Assembly (NCBI GenBank): GCA_963666805.2
Contig: CAXXWR010000006.1
Location: 1,116,001 to 1,180,000, forward strand
Reading direction: 5' to 3'
Length of the DNA stretch: 64,000 nt
DNA from: Fusibacter sp963666805
GTDB taxonomy: Bacteria; Bacillota; Clostridia; Peptostreptococcales; Acidaminobacteraceae
In this document: positions 9,253-16,900 of the stretch, piece after piece
Position numbering within the stretch: the first letter of the stretch is position 1
Layout: every line of letters begins with the position of its first letter
Notes under the pieces: generated by a model
Databases searched by the model: none
The model's input: only the letters and a program-made list of their open reading frames with translations
Told to the model about the DNA's origin: nothing
Program-made: the position numbers and the translations under genes

Positions 9253-10929
9253 ATGTTTCAAGAAGATCAAATGTCTAAATTAAAGGAAGCTGTCAAAGAT
9301 GAAGAGGCTAAAACGCAAGAAAAATTGCAAAAAAGGCCAGAAAGAAAAGAGCAATTTATGACTGGATCTGGGGCGGATGTCAATCGTTACTATACGCCAC
9401 TCGATATTGAACATTTAGACTATATGTCTGATATAGGATTACCAGGACAATACCCTTATACGCGTGGGGTACAACCTACCATGTATAGAGGAAGACTTTG
9501 GACAATGAGAATGTATGCTGGTTTTGCGACCGCTGCAGAATCAAATCAAAGATACAAATACCTCGTTGAACAAGGGTCTAGTGGCTTATCAGTTGCCTTT
9601 GATTTACCTACACAAATTGGATATGACTCTGATCATTCTTTGTCAGAAGGAGAAGTTGGAAAAGTCGGTGTGGCGATTGATTCTCTAGCCGATATGGAAG
9701 TGCTTTTTGACGGTATTCCACTTGATAAAGTCAGTACCTCTATGACCATCAATGCCCCTGCTTCTGTTTTACTTGCTATGTATATTGCAGTTGCAGAAAA
9801 ACAAGGGGTTAGTCCTGAAAAACTTAGAGGAACCATCCAAAATGATATTTTAAAAGAATATATAGCAAGAGGGACTTATATTTTTCCGACAGAGCCTTCT
9901 ATGCGATTGATTACAGATATTTTTGAATACTGCTCTAGAGAAGTGCCGCTTTGGAATACGATTTCAATTTCAGGTTACCATATTAGAGAAGCGGGCTCAA
10001 CAGCGGCTCAAGAGGTAGGGTTCACACTTGCAGATGGTATTGCTTATGTTGAAGCGGCTATCAGAACAGGTCTTGATGTTGATACGTTTGCACCTAGACT
10101 TTCTTTCTTCTTTAATGCACATAATGACTTATTAGAAGAGGTTGCTAAATATAGAGCCGCAAGACGTCTTTGGGCAAGAATTATGAAAGACCGTTTTGGT
10201 GCTAAAAATCCAAAATCGATGCAGCTTAAGTTCCATACTCAAACAGGTGGGTCGACATTAACGGCTCAGCAACCTGATAATAACATCGTCAGAGTAGCCA
10301 TTCAAACGCTTGCGGCAGTGCTTGGAGGCACTCAAAGTCTTCATACTAATTCTAGGGATGAAGCCCTTGCCTTACCAACAGAAGATTCTGTTCGAATCGC
10401 ACTGAGAACGCAACAAATTGTGGCTAATGAAAGCGGAGTCGCTGATGTAGTAGATCCTCTTGCAGGTTCATATTACATTGAATCTAAAACACAGGCGATT
10501 GAGAACGAAGCTTTAGCATATATTGAAAAAATAGATGAATTAGGTGGAGCACCTAAAGCTATTGATGTAGGTTATATTCAACAAGAAATTATGGATGCTG
10601 CCTATCAATATCAGAAAAAAGTTGAAAGTGGCGAAATCATCGTCGTTGGCATGAATAAATATCAAATTGAGGAAGAAAAACCTAAAGGCTTGTTAAGAGT
10701 AGACCCTGAAGTGGGCGAGATGCAAAAGAAACGTTTAGTGGAATTGAAAGCATCAAGAGACAATGAACGTGTTGAAAAAGCACTTGTCGCTCTCAAAGGG
10801 GCATGTGAAGGTTCTGAAAATGTCATGCCGTATATATTAGAAGCAGTTAGAGCCTATGGGACTCTAGGTGAAATTTGTGGCGTAATGAGAGAAGTATTTG
10901 GCGAATATCAACAGGCTGTCAATTTGTAA
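9253..10929 (+). CDS. Methylmalonyl-CoA mutase, large (catalytic) subunit
   Basis: Catalytic TIM-barrel subunit of adenosylcobalamin-dependent methylmalonyl-CoA mutase, interconverting succinyl-CoA and (R)-methylmalonyl-CoA. Seen: the N-terminal YPYTRGVQPTMYRG segment (about 74-87) that lines the CoA channel, GLSVAFDLPTQIGYDSDH (about 112-130), FHTQTGGSTLTAQQP and the HTNSRDEALALPTE segment near 365-380. At 558 residues it lacks the C-terminal B12-binding domain of the one-chain enzyme; that domain is encoded separately by the next gene. The start has AAGGAGG at 9238. It heads a run of genes through 16604. The substrate could in principle be a close relative such as isobutyryl-CoA, but the epimerase and decarboxylase downstream argue for methylmalonyl-CoA. 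Confidence 0.94.
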   Translation: MFQEDQMSKLKEAVKDEEAKTQEKLQKRPERKEQFMTGSGADVNRYYTPLDIEHLDYMSDIGLPGQYPYTRGVQPTMYRGRLWTMRMYAGFATAAESNQRYKYLVEQGSSGLSVAFDLPTQIGYDSDHSLSEGEVGKVGVAIDSLADMEVLFDGIPLDKVSTSMTINAPASVLLAMYIAVAEKQGVSPEKLRGTIQNDILKEYIARGTYIFPTEPSMRLITDIFEYCSREVPLWNTISISGYHIREAGSTAAQEVGFTLADGIAYVEAAIRTGLDVDTFAPRLSFFFNAHNDLLEEVAKYRAARRLWARIMKDRFGAKNPKSMQLKFHTQTGGSTLTAQQPDNNIVRVAIQTLAAVLGGTQSLHTNSRDEALALPTEDSVRIALRTQQIVANESGVADVVDPLAGSYYIESKTQAIENEALAYIEKIDELGGAPKAIDVGYIQQEIMDAAYQYQKKVESGEIIVVGMNKYQIEEEKPKGLLRVDPEVGEMQKKRLVELKASRDNERVEKALVALKGACEGSENVMPYILEAVRAYGTLGEICGVMREVFGEYQQAVNL

Positions 10930-10953
10930 TCAATGAAAGCGAGGACGAGATAA

Positions 10954-11346
10954 ATGGATAGACCAATTAGGGTTTTAGTGGCTAAACCAGGTTTAGATGG
11001 GCATGATAGAGGGGCGAAAGTTATTGCCAGAGCCCTTAGAGATGCAGGGATGGAAGTAATTTATACAGGATTGAGACAGACCCCTGAACAGATTGTTAAT
11101 GCAGCGATTCAAGAAGATGTAGATTGCGTGGCATTAAGTATTCTTTCGGGGGCTCATAACACTCTTTTACCTAAAGTAGTGGAAATGCTTCGGGCAGAAA
11201 ATGCAGAAGATATTCTTGTTTTAGGTGGTGGTGTTATTCCTGATGAAGATATCCCTTACTTGAAAGAAAAAGGCGTTAAAGAAATTTTTACACCAGGGAC
11301 ACCGACTCAAGTCACCATAGATTTTATTAGAGCCAACGTGCAATAG
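10954..11346 (+). CDS. Methylmalonyl-CoA mutase, cobalamin-binding subunit
   Basis: B12-binding subunit that completes the mutase encoded just upstream. The base-off/His-on motif DGHDRG spans residues 15-20, with His17 the expected axial cobalt ligand, followed by the family's LSILSGAHNTL and LGGGVIPDEDI segments that hold the nucleotide tail. 130 residues is the normal length for a free-standing subunit. It begins 24 bases after the large-subunit stop with GAGGA upstream. It would act in the cytoplasm as part of the heteromeric mutase. Confidence 0.94.
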   Translation: MDRPIRVLVAKPGLDGHDRGAKVIARALRDAGMEVIYTGLRQTPEQIVNAAIQEDVDCVALSILSGAHNTLLPKVVEMLRAENAEDILVLGGGVIPDEDIPYLKEKGVKEIFTPGTPTQVTIDFIRANVQ

Positions 11347-11372
11347 AGGTTAAGATTCAAAGAGAGGGCAAC

Positions 11373-12311
11373 ATGGATATTGAAAACAGAATAAAGCAAA
11401 GGGATAAGCGTGCAGCAGCAAGACTTATTACATTACTTGAAAATAAAGATCCAGAAGGCAAAGCCATTCTCAAAAGACTTTATCATTTAAGCGGTCATGC
11501 AATCGTCATTGGTATTACCGGTCCCCCAGGTGCGGGAAAAAGTACTCTAACGGACAAACTCACTAAATCACTTCGTGAGAAAGGAAAGACCGTTTCCATT
11601 ATAGCAGTTGACCCCACTTCACCCTTTACGGGTGGAGCTATTCTTGGAGACCGAGTGCGTATGAATGCCCTGAGTACTGATAAGGGTGTATTCATTAGAA
11701 GTATGGGTGCTCGAGGTCATCTAGGAGGGATTTCAGAAGCAACAAGTGCCGCCATTAAAGTACTTGATATTTATGGTTCTGACTATATTTTTGTAGAGAC
11801 AGTAGGAGTGGGTCAATCAGAAATTGACATTGTTAAGAATTGTGATACGACTGTCATGGTCATGGTGCCTGGTCTTGGAGACGACATTCAAGCGATTAAA
11901 GCGGGGATTATGGAAATTGGAGATGTCTTTGCTATTAATAAATCTGATAAAGAGGGTGCCAAGCGAACGGCACGTGAAATAGATATGATGCTTGATTTCA
12001 ATCAAAATATGGATTGGAGGCCTCCAGTTAAAATGGTAGTCGCTTCTGAAAATAAGGGGATTGAAGACTTACTAGAGGCTATTCATCAGCATATTAATTA
12101 CATGAAAGACGCGTCACTATGGCTAAAGAGAAGAGCAGACAATGCTAAGAATGAAGTGATTGGTATGATTAAAGAGCGCATAGAAAATGAGATATTAGAC
12201 CAGTCACAAAGAGAAGAACAAATCAATCGGTATGCAGAAAAAATAGCAACAAGAGATTTAGATCCTTACACGGTAGTAGATGATCTTTTTCAAAATATAG
12301 ATATTCTATAA
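11373..12311 (+). CDS. meaB: MeaB-type GTPase, mutase chaperone
   Basis: G3E-family GTPase of the MeaB/ArgK group that gates AdoCbl loading and protects methylmalonyl-CoA mutase from inactivation. Seen: P-loop GPPGAGKS at residues 50-57, DPTSPFTGGAILGDRVRM (about 79-96), FVETVGVGQSE (switch II, near 142-152) and the base-recognition motif NKSD (near 190). 312 residues, typical. It sits 26 bases after the B12-binding subunit, the classic arrangement. The older name ArgK (arginine kinase) is a mis-assignment that should not be applied. Confidence 0.93.
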   Translation: MDIENRIKQRDKRAAARLITLLENKDPEGKAILKRLYHLSGHAIVIGITGPPGAGKSTLTDKLTKSLREKGKTVSIIAVDPTSPFTGGAILGDRVRMNALSTDKGVFIRSMGARGHLGGISEATSAAIKVLDIYGSDYIFVETVGVGQSEIDIVKNCDTTVMVMVPGLGDDIQAIKAGIMEIGDVFAINKSDKEGAKRTAREIDMMLDFNQNMDWRPPVKMVVASENKGIEDLLEAIHQHINYMKDASLWLKRRADNAKNEVIGMIKERIENEILDQSQREEQINRYAEKIATRDLDPYTVVDDLFQNIDIL

Positions 12312-12392
12312 AGTCTTTTAGAATGCTTTATAGCTTTTTTATAAAAGGGGTTTTACCATAAATCAATAGCAGATATAATAACTAAAGTCATC

Positions 12393-12463
12393 ATTGTTTC
12401 GAAAAATTAATTAAATAATTATAGGTAAAAACTATATTTTCGAAAACAATTATGGCTTTTTTT
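12393..12463 (+). other. Long interrupted inverted repeat between meaB and the epimerase gene
   Basis: ATTGTTTCGAAAA (12393-12405) is the near-exact inverse of TTTTCGAAAACAAT (12437-12450), followed by seven T residues. It could be a terminator separating the mutase genes from the epimerase-decarboxylase genes, or an operator. The 249-base gap otherwise holds no gene. Confidence 0.5.
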
Positions 12464-12560
12464 GATGCTTTTTAAAAGTAAAAGCTAAAATAACTTAATT
12501 TTTCACATTTACGACTATTGTGATAATTGTTACAATCAAATAAGAAGGAGGCACATCAAA

Positions 12561-12965
12561 ATGAAAGCTTTAAAAGTAGACCACATTGGTATTGCAGTTA
12601 AAAATCTTGAAGAAACCATTGCATTTTATCAAGATATCTTAGGACTTGATTTGTCAGGGACGGAAATCGTAGAGGAACAAAAGGTGAAGGTTGCTTTTTT
12701 ACCTGTTGGTGATACAGAGGTTGAGTTACTGGAATCAACCAGTGAAGACGGTCCAATCGCACGTTTTATTGAAAAAAATGGACAAGGGATGCAACACATT
12801 GCCTTTAAAGTAGATAATATAGAAGAAGCGATTGCCTACATGCAATCAAAAGGGATGAGAATGATTGATGAAAAACCAAGATATGGTGCAGGTGGGGCGA
12901 GTATAGCATTTGTACATCCTAAGAGTTCACATGGGGTTTTAGTTGAATTAAGTGAGAGAAAATAG
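12561..12965 (+). CDS. mce: Methylmalonyl-CoA epimerase
   Basis: Vicinal-oxygen-chelate fold enzyme that interconverts (R)- and (S)-methylmalonyl-CoA, linking the mutase to the decarboxylase. Seen: the start VDHIGIAV with metal ligand His8, the repeat-fold second ligand in GMQHIAFKVDN (about 79-88) and the terminal Glu in GVLVELSE near residue 130. 134 residues matches bacterial epimerases. AGAAGGAGG precedes the ATG. It is followed after 18 bases by the decarboxylase alpha subunit. Confidence 0.93.
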   Translation: MKALKVDHIGIAVKNLEETIAFYQDILGLDLSGTEIVEEQKVKVAFLPVGDTEVELLESTSEDGPIARFIEKNGQGMQHIAFKVDNIEEAIAYMQSKGMRMIDEKPRYGAGGASIAFVHPKSSHGVLVELSERK

Positions 12966-12983
12966 TTTGGTTTGGAGGTAGAA

Positions 12984-14528
12984 ATGGCCAGCAATAAATT
13001 AGATGATCTTAAAACACGACGCCAAAAGATACGTGAAGGTGGCGGTGAAAAGCGTATCGCGAAACAACATGAGAAGGGCAAACTTACCGCAAGAGAACGT
13101 TTAGATATTCTCTTTGATGAAGGTACTTTTGTTGAAATAGATGCTTATGTTAAACACCGTTGCCATAATTTTGGAATGGAAAAGGTAGAGGCACCTGCTG
13201 AAGGTGTAATTACGGGTTATGGTAAGGTAGAAGGCAGATTGGTCTATGCGTATTCGCAGGATTTTACAGTAGTCGGAGGCTCATTGGGGGAAATGCATGC
13301 CGCTAAAATCTGTAAAGCCATGGATAATGCTTTAAAAGTGGGCGCACCTATTGTAGGTTTAAATGATTCTGGAGGTGCACGTATCCAAGAGGCTGTAGAT
13401 GCACTTTCAGGCTACGGTAAAATTTTCTATAGGAATACAATGGCTTCAGGGGTTATTCCTCAAATAACGGCTATTATGGGGCCCTGTGCAGGGGGTGCTG
13501 TATACTCACCAGCTCTAACCGACTTTATTTTTATGGTTGATCAAAGCTCACAAATGTTTATTACAGGGCCACAGGTCATTAAAACGGTGACAGGAGAAGA
13601 GGTCACTGCTGAAGCACTTGGTGGTGCGATGACACATAATAAAATTAGTGGTGTAGCACAGTTCATAGCAGATAATGATGAAGCGTGTCTTAAAGAAATA
13701 CGTCGTTTATTAAGTTATTTACCGTCTAATAATTTAGAAGTAGCACCTACATACGAAGGGGGCAATTTAGAGATTGACTTAGAGGCATTAAATACACTTA
13801 TGCCTGATAACGCCAATAAACCGTATGATATTTTTGAGATTATAACCTCTATTGTAGATGAAGGGGATTATTTTGAATATCAGCCGCATTTTGCTCAGAA
13901 TATTATTACTTGTTTTGCCCGTATTAATGGTCAATCCATTGGCATTATTGCCAACCAGCCTAAAGTGCTCGCAGGCTGTTTAGATGTAAGTGCTTCTGAT
14001 AAGTCCGCAAGATTTATTAGAACATGTGATGCCTATAATATTCCTTTATTAAATATCATTGATGTTCCAGGCTTTTTACCAGGAACTGAACAAGAATATG
14101 GTGGCATCATAAGACATGGTGCTAAAATGCTCTATGCCTATTCAGAGGCAACGGTGCCTAAAGTATCATTGATTGTTAGAAAAGCCTATGGAGGGTCTTA
14201 TCTTGCCATGTGTTCAAAAGACCTTGGAGCAGACTTGGTTTTAGCATGGCCAACTGCTGAAATAGCAGTAATGGGGCCACAAGGCGCAGCTAATATTATT
14301 TTTAGAAATGATATTAAGAATGCCGAAGACCCTGTTCAGATGAGACAAGAAAAAATTGCTTCTTATACAAGTGAGTTTGCCACACCTTATAAAGCAGCTG
14401 AAAGAGGTTTTGTAGATGATGTTATTGTCCCTTCAGAATCAAGGAAGCGACTGGCAGATGCCTTTGATATGTTAGCGTCAAAGCGAGAAATTAGACCTTC
14501 TAAGAAGCATGGTAACATGCCATTATAG
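12984..14528 (+). CDS. mmdA: Methylmalonyl-CoA decarboxylase alpha subunit (carboxyltransferase)
   Basis: Carboxyltransferase subunit of the sodium-translocating methylmalonyl-CoA decarboxylase: it moves the carboxyl group from (S)-methylmalonyl-CoA to biotin on the carrier subunit, releasing propionyl-CoA. Seen: the crotonase-like carboxyltransferase pattern GLNDSGGARIQE near residue 115, GPCAGGAVYSPALTDF (about 164-179) and the C-terminal half with NQPKVLAGCLDVSASDKSARF and AYGGSYLAMCSK. 514 residues, standard. The ATG at 12984 has GGAGGT at 12974; a slightly longer frame from 12972 begins inside that site. The similar propionyl-CoA carboxylase beta chain is excluded mainly by the adjoining beta and delta membrane subunits. 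Confidence 0.93.
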   Translation: MASNKLDDLKTRRQKIREGGGEKRIAKQHEKGKLTARERLDILFDEGTFVEIDAYVKHRCHNFGMEKVEAPAEGVITGYGKVEGRLVYAYSQDFTVVGGSLGEMHAAKICKAMDNALKVGAPIVGLNDSGGARIQEAVDALSGYGKIFYRNTMASGVIPQITAIMGPCAGGAVYSPALTDFIFMVDQSSQMFITGPQVIKTVTGEEVTAEALGGAMTHNKISGVAQFIADNDEACLKEIRRLLSYLPSNNLEVAPTYEGGNLEIDLEALNTLMPDNANKPYDIFEIITSIVDEGDYFEYQPHFAQNIITCFARINGQSIGIIANQPKVLAGCLDVSASDKSARFIRTCDAYNIPLLNIIDVPGFLPGTEQEYGGIIRHGAKMLYAYSEATVPKVSLIVRKAYGGSYLAMCSKDLGADLVLAWPTAEIAVMGPQGAANIIFRNDIKNAEDPVQMRQEKIASYTSEFATPYKAAERGFVDDVIVPSESRKRLADAFDMLASKREIRPSKKHGNMPL

Positions 14529-14542
14529 CAGGGGGTGAGTTA

Positions 14543-14986
14543 ATGAATATAATGGATAAATTTAAAGCGATTCAAACAGCAGATACATTTTCACAAATGA
14601 CAACAGGTGACAAGTTACAAGCTACACTTGCTGTGATTATTTATGGAATGGTAATTACTTTTGCAGCTCTATTGATTCTATGGTTTATGACCTCACTGAT
14701 GTCTTATATTGTGACCGCCCTTGAAAAATCAGGAGGAAAGGTCAAAAAAGAAGACCTTGAGAAAATCAAAGCGGGGCAGCCGTCTGAAAATAGGACAGAT
14801 CAGTCAATGAATCAAAGCGGAGAAGAGAATGAAAAGCGTTTAGTAGCTGTGATTACTGCTGCTATTGCTGCAAGCCTTGAAACGTCAAGCGATCAGATTG
14901 TCGTAACGAAGATCAAGCGGATAAGTGATCCGACACCTACATGGGGAGTTGCAGGCAGACAAGATGTGATGCATTCAAGAAGATAA
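14543..14986 (+). CDS. mmdD: Decarboxylase delta/gamma membrane subunit (OadG-like)
   Basis: Small membrane subunit that assembles the Na+-pumping decarboxylase. Seen: one transmembrane segment at about residues 27-52, a charged linker, and a C-terminal stretch VAVITAAIAASLETSSDQIVV ending WGVAGRQDVMHSRR, characteristic of the OadG/MmdD family. 147 residues. It lies between the alpha subunit and the biotin carrier gene, the usual order. Role is from family and context; there is no catalytic motif. Confidence 0.86.
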   Translation: MNIMDKFKAIQTADTFSQMTTGDKLQATLAVIIYGMVITFAALLILWFMTSLMSYIVTALEKSGGKVKKEDLEKIKAGQPSENRTDQSMNQSGEENEKRLVAVITAAIAASLETSSDQIVVTKIKRISDPTPTWGVAGRQDVMHSRR

Positions 14987-15011
14987 GTATTTTTGATGGA
15001 GGAATGAACGG

Positions 15012-15413
15012 ATGAAAAAATATAATATCACAGTCGATGGACAAACGTATGAAGTAGAAGTAGAAGAAATCAAAGTGAATCAAACGATAAATTCAGAAGC
15101 AACCCAAAAGGGCACTTCAAGCCCAACACCTCAAAAACCACAAGCAAAGCCACAAGTAAAACCACAACCAAAACCTACATCTTCACCTGTGACAAGTGGA
15201 GGACAAGCAGTTTCTGCACCAATGCCAGGTACGGTTTTAGAGATTAGGGTTAGTGTAGGCGATCAAGTCAATGAAGGGGATGTGTTATTGATATTAGAAG
15301 CAATGAAAATGGAAAATGAAATTATGGCACCTGCTTCTGGTACAGTGAAAACAATCCATGCCAATAAAGGCGCATCGGTAAACTCAGGAGATATTTTGGT
15401 TGAACTCGCTTAG
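15012..15413 (+). CDS. mmdC: Biotin carboxyl carrier subunit of the decarboxylase
   Basis: Carrier protein holding the biotin that shuttles CO2 from the alpha subunit to the membrane beta subunit. Seen: the biotinylation motif EAMKMEN with Lys99 as the acceptor, a flexible Pro/Lys/Gln-rich linker at about 38-60, and a short N-terminal beta segment. 133 residues. GGAGGA lies before the ATG at 15012. Biotinylation would be done by BirA, encoded about 3.7 kb downstream. Confidence 0.95.
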   Translation: MKKYNITVDGQTYEVEVEEIKVNQTINSEATQKGTSSPTPQKPQAKPQVKPQPKPTSSPVTSGGQAVSAPMPGTVLEIRVSVGDQVNEGDVLLILEAMKMENEIMAPASGTVKTIHANKGASVNSGDILVELA

Positions 15414-15449
15414 TTAAGCAGTAAAGACTAAAACGAAAGGAGATACACG

Positions 15450-16604
15450 ATGTTACAAACCTTACAGGATTTTTACTCAACTACAGGGTTTAGCGCAATT
15501 ACCCCAGGTAGTGTAGTAATGATTTTGGTTTCTTTTGTTCTGCTATATTTAGCCATTAAAAAGGGATTTGAACCATTATTACTTGTACCTATTGCTTTTG
15601 GTATGTTTTTAACCAACTTACCACTTGCTGACCTTATGAAAGAACCTTCTATAGCTAAAGATGGGTCTGAACAAATTGGAGGATTACTTCATTACCTCTA
15701 CCTAGGTGACCATTTAGGTATTTTCCCACCTATCATTTTCTTAGGGGTTGGAACCATGACTGACTTTGGTCCACTGATTGCTAATCCTAAATCACTACTT
15801 TTAGGGGCAGCTGCTCAATTTGGTATTTTCGTGACTTTCTTTGGTGCGATTGCTTCTGGCTGGTTTACACCACCACAAGCAGCATCAATTGGTATTATTG
15901 GTGGAGCTGATGGCCCTACAGCGATATTCTTGTCTTCTAGACTTGCTCCAGATCTTATGGGGTCAATCGCAGTAGCCGCCTATTCTTATATGGCACTTGT
16001 ACCGGTTATTCAACCGCCTATTATGAAGCTCTTTACAACCAAAGCAGAACGTCAAATTAAAATGAATCAATTGAGAACCGTTTCAAGACTTGAAAAATTA
16101 ATATTTCCAGTGCTAGTGACTTTAATCGTGGTTTTAATTGTCCCTGCATCAGCAGCCTTAATTGGGATGTTAATGATGGGGAACCTGTTTAAAGAATCAG
16201 GCGTTGTTAACCGATTAGCAGATACAGCACAAAATGGACTTATGAATACAATCACCATTTTCCTAGGCGTAACAGTTGGAGCCACTGCAACAGCAGAAGC
16301 CTTCTTAACTAAACAAACAATGGCTATTGTTATCCTTGGTGTTGTTGCATTCGCAATTGGGACATCAGCAGGTGTCTTACTTGCTAAGCTCATGAACAAA
16401 GTGACCAAAGATCCAATCAACCCACTCATTGGATCAGCAGGGGTATCAGCGGTGCCTATGGCAGCGAGGGTATCGCAAGTAGTTGGTCAAAAAGAAAACC
16501 CATCGAACTTCTTATTAATGCATGCAATGGGGCCTAACGTTGCAGGTGTTATTGGTTCGGCGGTATCAGCTGGTGTCTTGCTATCCTTATTCGGTGGATT
16601 TTAG
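15450..16604 (+). CDS. mmdB: Na+-translocating decarboxylase beta subunit
   Basis: Integral membrane subunit that decarboxylates carboxybiotin and exports Na+. About nine to eleven hydrophobic segments are visible. The family patterns IGIIGGADGPTAIFLSSRLAP (with the key Asp near residue 152 that couples Na+), GVTVGATATAEAFL and a C-terminal HAMGPNVAGVIGSAV are present. 384 residues, normal. AAAGGAGA precedes the ATG. It closes the operon, with a terminator about 50 bases beyond. Confidence 0.95.
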   Translation: MLQTLQDFYSTTGFSAITPGSVVMILVSFVLLYLAIKKGFEPLLLVPIAFGMFLTNLPLADLMKEPSIAKDGSEQIGGLLHYLYLGDHLGIFPPIIFLGVGTMTDFGPLIANPKSLLLGAAAQFGIFVTFFGAIASGWFTPPQAASIGIIGGADGPTAIFLSSRLAPDLMGSIAVAAYSYMALVPVIQPPIMKLFTTKAERQIKMNQLRTVSRLEKLIFPVLVTLIVVLIVPASAALIGMLMMGNLFKESGVVNRLADTAQNGLMNTITIFLGVTVGATATAEAFLTKQTMAIVILGVVAFAIGTSAGVLLAKLMNKVTKDPINPLIGSAGVSAVPMAARVSQVVGQKENPSNFLLMHAMGPNVAGVIGSAVSAGVLLSLFGGF

Positions 16605-16652
16605 GATACGTTTTCCGGTGAATTGTTTTTTTATGACAGAGAAAGTGTATTG

Positions 16653-16692
16653 AAGCGTCCAATAGGCCTAGGTTTATTGGGCGTTTCTATTT
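16653..16692 (+). terminator. Rho-independent terminator after the decarboxylase operon
   Basis: CGTCCAATA (16656-16664) pairs with TATTGGGCG (16675-16683) including one G-U pair, followed by a T-rich stretch. The rest of the gap to 16900 is AT-rich with no gene. Confidence 0.75.
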
Positions 16693-16900
16693 AAAAAGAT
16701 AATTATGACATAATAGTAATAAAAAAGACAATAAAAAATTTTTTTTATGATCTCATTTTTTACATATAGAGAGCTGGAGGTAAGTATTTTCAATTATTTT
16801 GAATTATTTGGATTATTATTGTAACTTAATGACAAATTGAAATAGATATTAAGATAATGTATAATATCTAATCAAGTATCAAGATTGTGGAGGGGAGTGC

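Noticed and set aside
15102..15180. Pro/Lys/Gln-rich repeat in the biotin carrier gene as a mobile or microsatellite repeat
   Set aside because: It is the ordinary flexible linker of biotin carrier subunits.
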